Shown piece by piece: positions 15,800 through 25,968 of a stretch of DNA of 64,000 nucleotides (positions are counted from its first letter, which is position 1; every line of letters starts with the position of its first letter). The notes beneath the pieces are model-generated. The model was not told the origin of the DNA, did not search any database, and saw only the letters and a program-made list of their open reading frames with translations. The stretch comes from Nodularia sphaerocarpa UHCC 0038 (GTDB taxonomy: Bacteria; Cyanobacteriota; Cyanobacteriia; Cyanobacteriales; Nostocaceae). The position numbers were made by a program, and so were the translations under genes. Where the stretch lies: positions 2,980,356 through 3,044,355 of the forward strand of contig NZ_CP060140.1 in NCBI RefSeq assembly GCF_022376295.1. Reading direction: 5' to 3'.

Positions 15800-18175
15800 A
15801 TGCCGCAGTATTTTGGAAAATTACCAGTAACTCACCAACCGTGGACAACTATTGGGACGGTGGAAGTTGTCAGAACAAACGATCGCACGCTCAGTTTTGT
15901 CTGTGGTGATGCACTGCTGACCATCTGCGTACTTGCAGCTAATTTAGTCCGTGTGCGTCTTGCACCAACGGGAAAGTTTATGCCCCGTCGTGTTTGGGCG
16001 ATCGCATTAGATGATACAGACTGGGCAACAGTACCTTTTGAGGTGAAGGAAACTGAAAAAACGGTAGAAATTATTACTGTCCAAATTCGCGTCTGTGTAA
16101 ATAAGCAAAACGGCTGTATTACTTGCTTCGACAAAGCTAATCGTTTATTTGCCCAAGATGCAGAAATGAGTATGGGTTGGCGCATGGGTGCTGTTGCAGG
16201 ATGGAAGAAAATTGCGCCCAATGAACATTTTTATGGCTTTGGTGAACGCACAGGTTTTCTCGATAAACTCAGCCAAGTTAAAACTAATTGGACTGTTGAT
16301 GCTTTAGATTATGATGCCCTGACTGATGCAATGTACCAAGCTATTCCTTTTTTTATGGCTTTGCGTCCTGATGTGGGCTATGGTATCTTTTTGAATTCTA
16401 CCTTCTGGAGTCAGTTCGATATTGGTGTGGAACAACCTGATATCTGGAAGATGGAAACTCATGGCGATGAATTAGATTATTACATTATTTATGGTCCCGA
16501 ACCTGCTCAAATTCTGCGTACATACACGCAGTTAACTGGAAGGATGTCCCTCCCGCCAAAATGGTCTTTGGGCTATCATCAATGTCGTTGGAGTTACGAG
16601 TCGGAAAACGTGGTGCGGGAACTGGCGCGAGAATTTCGCCAGCGTCGCATTCCTTGCGATGTCATTCACCTGGATATTGATTATATGCACGGTTATCGTG
16701 TGTTTACCTGGAGTCCTCAACGCTTCTCGAATCCAGAAAAATTAATTGCTGATTTGGCTGGAGATGGTTTTAAAACAGTGACAATTATTGACCCAGGTGT
16801 GAAGTATGAACCAGAAGCTAATTATCATGTTTTTGACCAAGGAATAGATAAAGATTATTTTGTGCGTAAAGCTGATGGTGTCTTGTTTCACGGCTATGTT
16901 TGGCCGGATAAGGCTGTTTTTCCTGACTTTTTGCGGTCTGATGTGGGTAACTGGTGGGGTGATTTACACAAAAGTTTAACTGACATCGGTGTGGCGGGAA
17001 TTTGGAATGATATGAATGAACCTGCTATAGACGATCGCCCTTTTGGGGATGGTGGTCAAAAAATCTGCTTTCCTTTAGATACACCGCAGGGAGGAAATGC
17101 AAATAACTCTCAATCCAAAATCCAAAATCCAAAATCTCAAATTGATGCGACTCATGGGGAGGTGCATAATTTATATGGTTTGATGATGGCGAAATCGTCT
17201 CATCAAGGTTTGAAACGTCATCGTCCTAAAGAGCGATCTTTTGTGTTGACGCGAGCAGGTTATGCTGGTGTACAGCGTTGGTCTGCTGTGTGGATGGGAG
17301 ATAACCAATCTTTGTGGGAGCATTTGGAAATGTCTTTGCCGATGCTTTGCAATATGGGACTTTCGGGTGTGGCTTTTGTGGGTTGCGATATTGGCGGGTT
17401 TGCTGGTAACGCTACACCGGAATTATTTGCGCGTTGGATGCAAGTGGGAATGCTTTATCCTTTAATGCGTGGTCATTCGGCTTTATCTACGGCTCGTCAT
17501 GAACCTTGGGTATTTGGCGATCGCATTGAAAATATCTGTAGAGAATATATTAATCTGCGTTACCAACTCTTACCATACATTTATAATCTTTTTTGGGAAG
17601 CAGCTACAACAGGCGCGCCCATTATCAGACCATTATTATATCATTTCCCTAACGATCCTCAAACCTACAGCCTCTACGATCAAGTTTTACTGGGTGCGTC
17701 CCTAATGGCTGCACCAATTTACCGCCCTGGAGTTGAGCATCGTTCTGTTTACTTACCTGACGGTATTTGGTATGACTGGTGGTCTGGTGAACGTTACCTA
17801 GGTAAAACTCACATCCTCGCTCATGCACCATTAGAAAAAATGCCTCTTTATGTCCGTAGTGGTGCAATCATCCCGATGCAACCCCTCAGACAATATGTTG
17901 ATGCCGAACCACTGGAATACATCCGTTTACGAGTTTGGCCTGGTAATGGGAGATATACTTTTTTTGAAGATGATGGACACACCTTTGAGTATGAAAATCA
18001 AAATTTTTCCCTGACAAATATCAATATATTTACGCAAGGGAAGAAAACAACCGTGGAAATTGGCGATCGCGAAGGGAAATGGAACCCGACACCGCGTGAA
18101 ATAATTGTAGAACTTGTTGGCGTTGGTGAGCAGCGCTTCTCAGATGATGGTCGGGGACGTAGCCTGAAATTTTGA
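15800..18175 (+). CDS. Alpha-glucosidase, glycoside hydrolase family 31
   Basis: 791 residues of GH31. The catalytic nucleophile is Asp404 in GIWNDMNEPA and the probable acid/base is Asp501 in WMGDNQSLWEH. Other family landmarks are GFGERTGFLDK, PPKWSLGYHQCRWSY, DVIHLDIDYM and GCDIGGF. The enzyme releases glucose from alpha-linked glucans or maltosides in the cytoplasm; there is no signal peptide. An unusual insertion of ATCCAAA heptamer repeats at 17111-17144 encodes an Asn/Gln/Ser-rich loop near residues 436-450 between the two catalytic Asp, without breaking the frame. No close ribosome site is visible before the ATG. Confidence 0.94.
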   Translation: MPQYFGKLPVTHQPWTTIGTVEVVRTNDRTLSFVCGDALLTICVLAANLVRVRLAPTGKFMPRRVWAIALDDTDWATVPFEVKETEKTVEIITVQIRVCVNKQNGCITCFDKANRLFAQDAEMSMGWRMGAVAGWKKIAPNEHFYGFGERTGFLDKLSQVKTNWTVDALDYDALTDAMYQAIPFFMALRPDVGYGIFLNSTFWSQFDIGVEQPDIWKMETHGDELDYYIIYGPEPAQILRTYTQLTGRMSLPPKWSLGYHQCRWSYESENVVRELAREFRQRRIPCDVIHLDIDYMHGYRVFTWSPQRFSNPEKLIADLAGDGFKTVTIIDPGVKYEPEANYHVFDQGIDKDYFVRKADGVLFHGYVWPDKAVFPDFLRSDVGNWWGDLHKSLTDIGVAGIWNDMNEPAIDDRPFGDGGQKICFPLDTPQGGNANNSQSKIQNPKSQIDATHGEVHNLYGLMMAKSSHQGLKRHRPKERSFVLTRAGYAGVQRWSAVWMGDNQSLWEHLEMSLPMLCNMGLSGVAFVGCDIGGFAGNATPELFARWMQVGMLYPLMRGHSALSTARHEPWVFGDRIENICREYINLRYQLLPYIYNLFWEAATTGAPIIRPLLYHFPNDPQTYSLYDQVLLGASLMAAPIYRPGVEHRSVYLPDGIWYDWWSGERYLGKTHILAHAPLEKMPLYVRSGAIIPMQPLRQYVDAEPLEYIRLRVWPGNGRYTFFEDDGHTFEYENQNFSLTNINIFTQGKKTTVEIGDREGKWNPTPREIIVELVGVGEQRFSDDGRGRSLKF
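17113..17133 (+). repeat. STRR heptamer (ATCCAAA)3 inside the GH31 coding region
   Basis: Three exact ATCCAAA units, flanked by near copies (CAA before, ATCTCAA after), lie in frame in the glucosidase gene and encode SKIQNPKSQ. The same unit is intergenic elsewhere in the window. Confidence 0.85.
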
Positions 18176-18367
18176 AATTATGTTTAGAGATAGATGATTT
18201 TGTCTCAATTATTCTCTAGTCTAGACTTGGGAATCAAAAAATATGCACATAGGTAGAGAAAAAATGGATAAATAGCGGGTAGCCTAAATTACTTAAGTTA
18301 TCTAATTTTTAGTATTTTAGAAATATTACACATTACTACGCTAGACAGTTTGGTGGTAAAAACTTCA

Positions 18368-21300
18368 ATGTTCAACATCAACCGTTTGCAACTGCAAGGT
18401 TTACATAGATTACGAGTGGCGAAAGTTGCAAGTATTATAGCGGTATTAATCGGTATTTTAGTGCTGTTTGGTTGGTTTTTTGACCTCGATTTTGTCAAGA
18501 GGTTTGGCGATACCAGTTTAGTGACAATGAAGCCCAATGCAGCTGTAGGCTTTTTACTATCTGGTGTATCGTTGTGGCTGTTGCAGATGGGACAAGGTAA
18601 AAGGGACAGTTCCAGCATTGCTTACTTACGCTGGTCGAGAATTTGTGCAGCAGCTGTTACCTTGATTGGTTTACTGACAATCAGTCAATATTTGTTCGGC
18701 TGGAATTTGGGCATTGACGAGTTACTATTTCAGGAGCAACCGGATGCAATATTTACATCCCATCCAGGACGCATGGGGTTTAATAGTGCTTTAAATTTTA
18801 TCTTGGTGGGTATATCTCTAGAACTGTTGGCGCATCCCAAAAATCGCCGTAGTTATTGGTATGTGCAAATTTGCGCCCTGGTAACTGCTTTGATTTCTTT
18901 ACAGGTACTCATAGGCTATACTTATAAAGTCGAATTTTTCGCCCGTATTGCCTCATACACAACGTCAATGGCATTACATACGTCAATAACGTTCATTGTA
19001 CTTTGTGTAGGTATTTTGTGGACGCGTCCAGATCAGGGATTAATGCAAGTAGTCATGAATGATACCTACGGCGGCTTAATTGCGCGTCGGTTGTTGTTGC
19101 CTGCGATCGCTATACCATTAGTTTTAGGCTGGTTAATCCTCCAAGGTCAATTAGCCGGACAATACGGTTCGGCTTTTGCTCTGTCGCTGTTTGCAATCAT
19201 TTTAATCATAATTTTTACCATTTTTATTTGGCAAAGTTCAGCCGTAATTTCTCGCCTGTGTCGTCAACATGATGAGGCGCAAAAAAAACTCCGGGCTTAT
19301 GAAGAAAAACTCAGAAGCTTTGTAGATGCTAACGTGATTGGGATTAAGTTTGGTGATGTGTATGGGGGTATTCACGAAGCAAACGACGCATTTCTACAAA
19401 TGATTGGCTACACCCGTGAGGATTTGTTAACAGGTAAGTTAAGTTGGCGCACTATCACCCCTCCAGAGCATCTATACTTAGATAAGCAAGGAATTGCCGA
19501 AGCCCAAGGAAATCCCAACCGTACTTGTACGCCTTATGAGAAAGAATATATTCACAAAGACGGTAGGCGGATTCCGGTTTTAGTCGGTTACGTGCTGCTA
19601 GGCGAAAATCAAGAAGAATCAGTGGTGTTTATTCTTGATTTAAGCGAACGCAAGCAAGCAAAGCAACAAATATTACAACTAAACAAAGATTTACAGCGTC
19701 GCGTCGCTGAATTACAAACTTTATTTCAAGTCATCCCCGTTGGTATTGGGATTGCTGAAGATGCAGAGTGCAAAACTATTAGAGTTAACCCCTGTCTGGC
19801 TCAACAATTGGGGGTATCACCAGATGATAATGCCTCTATGAGCGCTCCTGGTGCAGAAAAACCGACAACTTTTAAAGTCTACAGCGAGGGTAGAGAACTA
19901 TTACCCGAAGAACTACCCATGCAGTACTCTGCTGCTCATGGAGTGGAAATGCTTAATTATGAACTGGATATCGTTCATGAAAATGGCAAAGTTGTGAAGT
20001 TGCTAGAACACGTCGCGCCGTTATTTGATGAAGAGGGTAACAGCAGAGGTAGTGTAGGCGCATTTTTGGATATAACAGAACGTAAGCAGGTAGAGGAAAC
20101 CATCCAAAATCAGCAGAAATGGCTGGAAGATGTCTTAAATATGATGCCTCTACCATTACTGTTTATTCAACCAGAAACGGGGCGGGTAATCTTTGCTAAT
20201 CGAGCTGCTGATCAATTAGCTGGAGGTGAGTTTCCCAAAGATGTACCAGTGGAAGAGTATAGCAACTTTTACCACTGCACAGATGTGGACGGAAATCGCC
20301 TTTCTAACGACGAAATGCCTGGGGTACGACTTGCCCGTGGGGAACGTTTAGATGGATTGGAGGTAGACTGGTACACGAATGGATCTGTGCGCTCTATATT
20401 AGTATTTGCTGACACTTTACCAGCAATGCACGGTCATCCAGCTACCTGTGTATCAGCTTTCCAAGACATTACCAATCTCAAGGAAATAGAAAAAGCTATA
20501 ACATTAAATTATCAAAGGTTACAGCTGCTATTTAACACAGCTAGCGATTTATTATCCAGTCAGCAGCCATTAGCATTGATTCACAGGTTTTACCAAAAAT
20601 TGGCGGAGCAGATTGGTTTAGATGTTTACTTTAACTATTTAGCTGAGGAAGACTCTCAGGTAATGCGCCTAGCATCTTTTACAGGCTTTTCTGAGGAAAT
20701 AGCCCAAGAATATGAGTGGCTGAATTTGGGTCAATCACTGTGCGGTACTGTCGCCCAAGAACGCCATCCTATATATATCGAAAATGTTCAGCAATCAACT
20801 GATCCAAAAACAGTATTAATTCGGAATTTAGGGATTACAGCTTTTTATAGTTATCCGTTAATAGCATCGGAACGGCTTTTGGGTACTCTTTGTTTTGGTA
20901 GCCGCAGTTGTTCTCAATTCAGTGAAAATCAAAGAGGTATGATGCAAGCTGTATGTGATCAAATTGCGATCGCAATGGAAAGAGCAAGTTTAATTGATTC
21001 TTTACAGCAGCAAACTGAGCAATTGCGAGAAGCTAACCGGATGAAGGATGAGTTTCTGGCGATATTATCTCATGAGTTGCGATCGCCTCTGAATGCTATT
21101 CTCGGTTGGGCGCAATTATTGAGGTCTCGCAAACTCAGCGATATTCAAATAGCCAAGGCGATGGAAACTATTGAACGCAATGCGAGGATGCAAACTCAGC
21201 TAGTAGAAGACTTGCTAGATATCTCCCGGATGATTAGAGGTAACTTACATCTGAATGTTTGTACTTGCGATTTGGTTCCTTTAATTGAGTCAGCCATTGA

Positions 21301-22234
21301 AACAGTTCACCTAGCCGCCCAAGCCAAAGAAATTGATTTGAGATTTTCTCTGATTCCTGACCCAGAAATGCAGCAAAATCATTCTCGTTTTTTAGTTTCT
21401 GGTGATATTGAGCGGTTACAACAAATCATCTGGAATTTATTATCTAATGCCATCAAATTTACACCTACAGGTGGTAAAATAGAAATTAGACTCTGCCAGA
21501 GCATTGAGTATGATGAAAAATTAGCCAGAACAATGACTAGCTATGCTCAAATCCAAGTCATTGATACAGGTATTGGTATCAAGCCAGAGTTTCTGCCTTA
21601 TGTGTTTGACCGCTTTCGTCAAGCCGATAGTTCTAGTACCAGGTCTTATGGCGGACTAGGATTAGGTTTAGCAATCGTCCGTCATTTAGTCGAATTGCAT
21701 GGTGGTATTATCTCTGTCGATAGTCCTGGTGAAAACGAAGGCGCAACCTTTACCGTTAAGTTACCGCTATTATTAGAAAGTCAGGCAGTTATTCCTGACT
21801 CAGTTAATAAGAACAACGCAGATTTTGCTAATCCGTCCCCGGTTCCCTCGCTTTTAGGTGTGCGGGTGTTGGTGGTTGATGACGAAATAGACACTCGTGA
21901 TTTTATCACTACGGTACTGCAAGAGTGCCAAGCCGAAGTTAAAGCGGTAGAATCAGTTTCAGAGGCATTACAGGTGATTTTAGACTGGAAACCGGATGTT
22001 TTAGTCAGTGATATCGCCATGCCGGAAGAGGATGGTTATTCGTTAATTCGGAAAGTGCGATCGCAACCACCAGAACAAGGTGGCAAAATTCCCGCCGCAG
22101 CCCTCACAGCGTATGCTAGAGCCGAAGACCGCACAAGAGCCATCCAAGAAGGATATCAGTTACACTTACCTAAACCCATTGAGCCGGCTGAGTTAGCTAC
22201 AGTAGTAGCGAGTCTTGTAATTCGTAATTCGTAA
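18368..22234 (+). CDS. Membrane-bound hybrid histidine kinase (PAS-PAS-PAS-GAF-HisKA-HATPase-REC)
   Basis: About 1288 residues from the ATG at 18368 (upstream TTG/GTG at 18350-18353 are less likely). Roughly eight membrane helices fill the first 290 residues, with the MKPNAAVGFLLSGVSLWLL type of sequence seen in cyanobacterial sensor kinases. PAS domains follow at about 310-430, 440-570 and 580-705, then GAF (about 720-870), HisKA with phospho-His902 in LSHELRSPLN, HATPase (about 1000-1120, DTGIGIKPEFLPYVFDRF and GLGLGLAIVRHL), and a C-terminal receiver with Asp1215 (VSDIAMPEEDG). All catalytic residues look intact. The signal is unknown. The last five residues and the stop codon come from a heptamer repeat array. 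Downstream dnaE-N lies 150 bp away on the same strand. Confidence 0.9.
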   Translation: MFNINRLQLQGLHRLRVAKVASIIAVLIGILVLFGWFFDLDFVKRFGDTSLVTMKPNAAVGFLLSGVSLWLLQMGQGKRDSSSIAYLRWSRICAAAVTLIGLLTISQYLFGWNLGIDELLFQEQPDAIFTSHPGRMGFNSALNFILVGISLELLAHPKNRRSYWYVQICALVTALISLQVLIGYTYKVEFFARIASYTTSMALHTSITFIVLCVGILWTRPDQGLMQVVMNDTYGGLIARRLLLPAIAIPLVLGWLILQGQLAGQYGSAFALSLFAIILIIIFTIFIWQSSAVISRLCRQHDEAQKKLRAYEEKLRSFVDANVIGIKFGDVYGGIHEANDAFLQMIGYTREDLLTGKLSWRTITPPEHLYLDKQGIAEAQGNPNRTCTPYEKEYIHKDGRRIPVLVGYVLLGENQEESVVFILDLSERKQAKQQILQLNKDLQRRVAELQTLFQVIPVGIGIAEDAECKTIRVNPCLAQQLGVSPDDNASMSAPGAEKPTTFKVYSEGRELLPEELPMQYSAAHGVEMLNYELDIVHENGKVVKLLEHVAPLFDEEGNSRGSVGAFLDITERKQVEETIQNQQKWLEDVLNMMPLPLLFIQPETGRVIFANRAADQLAGGEFPKDVPVEEYSNFYHCTDVDGNRLSNDEMPGVRLARGERLDGLEVDWYTNGSVRSILVFADTLPAMHGHPATCVSAFQDITNLKEIEKAITLNYQRLQLLFNTASDLLSSQQPLALIHRFYQKLAEQIGLDVYFNYLAEEDSQVMRLASFTGFSEEIAQEYEWLNLGQSLCGTVAQERHPIYIENVQQSTDPKTVLIRNLGITAFYSYPLIASERLLGTLCFGSRSCSQFSENQRGMMQAVCDQIAIAMERASLIDSLQQQTEQLREANRMKDEFLAILSHELRSPLNAILGWAQLLRSRKLSDIQIAKAMETIERNARMQTQLVEDLLDISRMIRGNLHLNVCTCDLVPLIESAIETVHLAAQAKEIDLRFSLIPDPEMQQNHSRFLVSGDIERLQQIIWNLLSNAIKFTPTGGKIEIRLCQSIEYDEKLARTMTSYAQIQVIDTGIGIKPEFLPYVFDRFRQADSSSTRSYGGLGLGLAIVRHLVELHGGIISVDSPGENEGATFTVKLPLLLESQAVIPDSVNKNNADFANPSPVPSLLGVRVLVVDDEIDTRDFITTVLQECQAEVKAVESVSEALQVILDWKPDVLVSDIAMPEEDGYSLIRKVRSQPPEQGGKIPAAALTAYARAEDRTRAIQEGYQLHLPKPIEPAELATVVASLVIRNS

Positions 22235-22258
22235 TTCGTAATTCGTAGTTCGTAATTC
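22217..22258. repeat. STRR array (GTAATTC)6 overlapping the hybrid kinase stop codon
   Basis: Six seven-base units, one with a G for A change, begin in the final codons of the kinase (encoding VIRNS) and contain its TAA at 22232-22234. Confidence 0.85.
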
Positions 22259-22269
22259 ATATAAGGTAG

Positions 22270-22350
22270 ATCATAGCCCCCTCCTCGCTTGCGGGGAGGG
22301 GGTTGGGGGTGGGGTTCTTATTCCCAACTAAACTAAGAAACGCTATATTG
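22270..22350. repeat. Dispersed GGGGTTGGGGGTGGGGTTC repeat, partial copy
   Basis: A hairpin-forming CCCCTCCTCGC-TTGC-GGGGAGGGGG is followed by TTGGGGGTGGGGTTC and, 25 bases later, GAAACGCTATATT. The same blocks make up the right part of the 149-bp element at 34538-34686. Here the left inverted end (TATAGCGTTTC) is absent, so this is a truncated or decayed copy. It forms the spacer before dnaE-N. Confidence 0.65.
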
Positions 22351-22384
22351 CAATCCTATCAGCTTGTGCTTGGAGAAGTATTAT

Positions 22385-25024
22385 ATGTCCTTTGTGCCGT
22401 TACATATTCATAGTGATTATAGTTTACTCGATGGAGCCAGTCAGCTACCGGAATTGGTAGATCATGCGATATCTTTGGGAATGAAGGCGATCGCCCTCAC
22501 CGATCATGGTGTGATGTATGGTGCGATAGAATTGATTAAAATTTGCCGTAGTAAAAGTATTAAGCCAATTATCGGCAATGAAATGTATATTATTAACGGC
22601 GATATCACGAAACAAGAAAGCCGTCCTAAACCTCATAAATATCATCAAGTCGTTTTAGCTAAAAATACCCAAGGTTACAAAAACTTAGTTAAACTTACCA
22701 CAATTTCCCACCTCGAAGGTGTGCAAGGAAAAGGAATTTTTGCTCGTCCTTGTATTAATAAAGATTTACTCAAACAATATCGAGAAGGTTTGATTGTCAC
22801 CAGTGCTTGTTTAGGTGGAGAAATTCCCCAAGCCATCCTCAGTAATCGACCAGATGCGGCGCGGAAAATTGCCAAATGGTATAAAGAAACATTTGGTGAT
22901 GATTATTATTTAGAAATTCAAGACCACGGTTCCCAAGAAGACCGGATTGTTAACGTTGAAATCGTTAAAATTGCGCGGGAATTAAATATTAAATTTATTG
23001 CAACTAACGATTCTCATTTTATCTCTTGTTTTGATGTCGAAGCACACGACGCTTTACTATGTATTCAAACTGGACAGCTAATTAGTGAAGATAAACGGAT
23101 GCGTTATAGCGGTACAGAATATCTCAAATCAGCCGATGAGATGAAGCAGCTATTTCGTGACCATTTACCAGATGATATCATTGCCGAGGCGATCGCCACC
23201 ACCGAAGAAGTCGCTGATAAGGTGGGCTTTTACGATATCATGGGTGATCCTCAAATTCCCACACCACCCATTCCCTCTGGTCATACTGCTGACACTTACG
23301 CCGAAGAAGTAGCTTGGAACGGATTATTAGAAAGATTAAATCGCAAATCCCGCAGTGAAGTAGATCCAGTCTATAAAGAGAGATTGGAATATGAATTAAA
23401 AATGCTGCAAACAATGGGTTTTTCCACATACTTTTTAGTCGTGTGGGATTACATCAAATTTGCCAGAGATAATAATATTCCTGTCGGTCCGGGACGTGGT
23501 TCTGCTGCTGGTTCCTTGGTAGCTTATGCGATGAAAATTACCAACATTGACCCAGTGCATCATGGCTTACTATTCGAGCGATTCTTGAACCCAGAACGTA
23601 AATCAATGCCAGATATTGATACAGACTTCTGCATTGAGAAACGCGATAAAGTGATTGAATATGTAACAGAAAAATATGGTAAAGATAGAGTTGCTCAAAT
23701 CATTACATTTAACCGCTTAACTTCCAAAGCAGTTTTAAAAGATGTCGCCAGAGTCTTGAATATTCCTTATGGAGAATCAGACAAAATGGCGAAATTAATT
23801 CCAGTCGTGCGGGGTAAACCCACCAAACTGAAAGTAATGATTTCGGATAAAACCCCAGCACCGGAATTTAAAGAAAGATATGATAATAATCCCCATGTGC
23901 GCCATTGGCTAGATATGGCTATCCGCATTGAAGGAACCAACAAAACCTTTGGTGTCCACGCAGCCGGCGTAGTTATATCTGCTGACCCCTTAGATGAAAT
24001 TGTCCCCCTTCAGAAGAATAATGACGGGTCAGTAATTACCCAGTATTTCATGGAAGACTTGGAATCAATGGGTTTGTTAAAAATGGATTTTCTAGGGTTA
24101 CGTAACCTGACGTTAATTCAAAGGACAATTGATTTAATTGAAGAAACCAAAGGCTATCGCATTGACCCAGATGAAATTACAGGTCAGGAAAGAAAAGCGC
24201 AGAAAATATTAGCCAAAGGTGAACATAGTAACCTACCCAAAGATGTTAAACAATCTTATGAACTTTTAGAAGCTGGGGATTTAGAAGGAATATTTCAATT
24301 AGAATCTTCAGGAATGCGTCAGATAGTCCGAGATTTGAAACCTTCTAATATTGAAGATATTTCTTCTATTTTGGCACTGTATCGACCGGGACCCTTAGAT
24401 GCGGGACTAATTCCCAAGTTTATTAACCGTAAACACGGAAAGGAAGCAATTGATTACCAAAGTCCTATTTTAGAACCGATATTAAATGAAACCTATGGAA
24501 TTATGGTTTATCAAGAGCAAATCATGAAAATTGCTCAAGATATGGCCGGATATACTCTAGGACAAGCCGACTTGTTGCGCCGCGCAATGGGTAAGAAAAA
24601 AGTTTCTGAGATGCAGAAACAACGAGAAAAATTTGTCGATGGTGCGGCGAAGAATGGAGTTAAAAAACAAGTAGCAGATGAATTATTTGAGCAAATGTTG
24701 AAGTTTGCCGAATATTGTTTAAGCTATGATACAGAGATTTTAACAGTAGAATATGGCTATATTCCCATTGGGGAAATTGTCGAAAAAGCCATTGAATGTA
24801 GTGTTTACAGTGTTGATAATAATGGTAATGTTTACACTCAACCCATAGCACAATGGCACAATCGGGGGCTACAAGAAATATTTGAATATAGTCTAGAAGA
24901 TGGTTCCATAATTCGCGCCACCAAAGACCATAAATTCATGACAACAGACGGTCAAATGTTACCCATTGATCAGATTTTCGCCCAGGAATTAGATTTGTTG
25001 CAAGTGCATGGTTTACCGGAGTAA
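22385..25024 (+). CDS. dnaE-N: DNA polymerase III alpha subunit, N-terminal half with N-intein (split dnaE)
   Basis: The product is the first half of the replicative polymerase catalytic subunit plus the N-terminal half of a split intein. The ATG at 22385 follows a GGAGAAG ribosome site; 879 residues result. The PHP domain begins [14 protein letters not shown]; the polymerase catalytic Asp are in PDIDTDF (D410, D412, D414); [10 protein letters not shown] and [15 protein letters not shown] are typical. The extein ends KFAEY and the intein starts at Cys778 (24716). The remaining 102 codons are intein, ending with LPE and a stop. In cyanobacteria the second half (C-intein plus C-extein) is a separate distant gene and the two products join by protein trans-splicing. 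No dnaE-C is present in this window. Confidence 0.97.
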   Translation: MSFVPLHIHSDYSLLDGASQLPELVDHAISLGMKAIALTDHGVMYGAIELIKICRSKSIKPIIGNEMYIINGDITKQESRPKPHKYHQVVLAKNTQGYKNLVKLTTISHLEGVQGKGIFARPCINKDLLKQYREGLIVTSACLGGEIPQAILSNRPDAARKIAKWYKETFGDDYYLEIQDHGSQEDRIVNVEIVKIARELNIKFIATNDSHFISCFDVEAHDALLCIQTGQLISEDKRMRYSGTEYLKSADEMKQLFRDHLPDDIIAEAIATTEEVADKVGFYDIMGDPQIPTPPIPSGHTADTYAEEVAWNGLLERLNRKSRSEVDPVYKERLEYELKMLQTMGFSTYFLVVWDYIKFARDNNIPVGPGRGSAAGSLVAYAMKITNIDPVHHGLLFERFLNPERKSMPDIDTDFCIEKRDKVIEYVTEKYGKDRVAQIITFNRLTSKAVLKDVARVLNIPYGESDKMAKLIPVVRGKPTKLKVMISDKTPAPEFKERYDNNPHVRHWLDMAIRIEGTNKTFGVHAAGVVISADPLDEIVPLQKNNDGSVITQYFMEDLESMGLLKMDFLGLRNLTLIQRTIDLIEETKGYRIDPDEITGQERKAQKILAKGEHSNLPKDVKQSYELLEAGDLEGIFQLESSGMRQIVRDLKPSNIEDISSILALYRPGPLDAGLIPKFINRKHGKEAIDYQSPILEPILNETYGIMVYQEQIMKIAQDMAGYTLGQADLLRRAMGKKKVSEMQKQREKFVDGAAKNGVKKQVADELFEQMLKFAEYCLSYDTEILTVEYGYIPIGEIVEKAIECSVYSVDNNGNVYTQPIAQWHNRGLQEIFEYSLEDGSIIRATKDHKFMTTDGQMLPIDQIFAQELDLLQVHGLPE
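24716..25021 (+). other. N-terminal half of the split DnaE intein
   Basis: 102 codons starting [14 protein letters not shown], with block A Cys1, block B TKDH ([10 protein letters not shown]; conserved Thr and His), and an acidic C-terminal part ([12 protein letters not shown]). It follows the extein residues AEY, as in the Npu and Ssp DnaE inteins. The length equals that remembered for Npu DnaE-N, while several positions differ ([19 protein letters not shown] and [16 protein letters not shown]). Confidence 0.96.
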
Positions 25025-25468
25025 CATAAGCTTGTAGTGAGGACTTTAGTCCTCTCTTTCCTCTTTCAGAAACGGTACGCAGATGAGATGCTACACAAAC
25101 GAATCAAAAAGGGTTAAATTCATATCTTGTACCAGGCGACTAGAAGTCGCGGCTACACAGGCGAAACCCGCCTGCGCGGGTTGAACTCAAACTTTCATGA
25201 CTCGGTGTCCTCTGTGTCTCTGTGGTTCCTTTATAAAGAGAACTGGAAATTTGTATCAATATAATAATAATTTACATAATAATTATACTTAACAATTTAT
25301 TCAATTTTAGAGAATTACCAACGGGAAATTGGAATGAATGGTCTCGCGATTTCTCTCTACCAATTGATGACCGAATCATCTCATAATATAAATCTTGTGG
25401 GTATAAATCTTGTGGGTGAGGGCAAAGATGCCCGCCCTGATTTCAGTAATTCTACATATAGAACAGTA
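25025..25468. repeat. Repeat-rich spacer between dnaE-N and a convergent gene
   Basis: The spacer holds GGCGACTAGAAGTCGCGGCTA near 25137-25156, a copy of the motif also found beside the three 28-bp palindromes; an adjacent hairpin AACCCGC-CTGC-GCGGGTT (about 25167-25184); a CTCTGTGTCTCTGTGG stretch (about 25209-25224); and near its right end a copy of the CTTGTGGGTGAGGGCA / TGCCCGCCCT repeat. No coding sequence is supported. The hairpin could end dnaE-N transcription. Confidence 0.6.
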
Positions 25469-25846
25469 TCAATTTTGTTCTTCCAGTGATTTGGCTGGTA
25501 TTTCAATTGCTTTAATGTCAATTGTACCTTCTGGTGTGAAGCGCTGAAAATGACCTTGTGTGACTGATAATTGCTCTCCACAATTAGGACACTGCAACTG
25601 AGTGTTATTCAAGCCTGTAAATTCATAATTGCATACAGGACACTGATCATTAACTAAATTGCGTTGTACCCACCAGCGAAACCCGAAGAAGGCGACAACG
25701 GGTGTCAAGAACAGCAAACCAAAGATAATTAACAACGAATTTACTAACCACCCTAAGCCTACTGTTGCTAGCAACCAGAAAACTGCTAACACAGTGAGCC
25801 AAGGGCGAAGATTTTCAAGACTCAATTGCAAAGATTTAAGGCTCAT
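25469..25846 (-). CDS. Membrane protein with a C-terminal zinc ribbon
   Basis: 125 residues: two close membrane helices (about 16-36 and 38-57), then a cytosolic part with CPVC and CPNC pairs about 17 residues apart, which looks like a treble-clef or zinc-ribbon metal site, and an acidic tail. I do not recognise a named family; similar small membrane zinc-ribbon proteins are common in cyanobacteria. The gene is alone between repeat-rich spacers and lies downstream of the glycosyltransferase on the same strand, separated by 122 bp. Confidence 0.75.
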   Translation of the reverse strand: MSLKSLQLSLENLRPWLTVLAVFWLLATVGLGWLVNSLLIIFGLLFLTPVVAFFGFRWWVQRNLVNDQCPVCNYEFTGLNNTQLQCPNCGEQLSVTQGHFQRFTPEGTIDIKAIEIPAKSLEEQN

Positions 25847-25968
25847 TTTTTAAATTATTGTCTTGCTCTTCCTCTAGGATAGCGAGTTTAATGGAGAGTC
25901 TAAAGCCCACAGTCAACTCCCAAAAGTCAAGAAATATTAATTGAGTCTTGGAACTATGGGCTTACTAC

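Noticed and set aside
22385..25024. dnaE as a gene broken by a premature stop
   Set aside because: The frame ends exactly at the expected split-intein boundary, 102 residues after Cys1, so it is the natural split gene.
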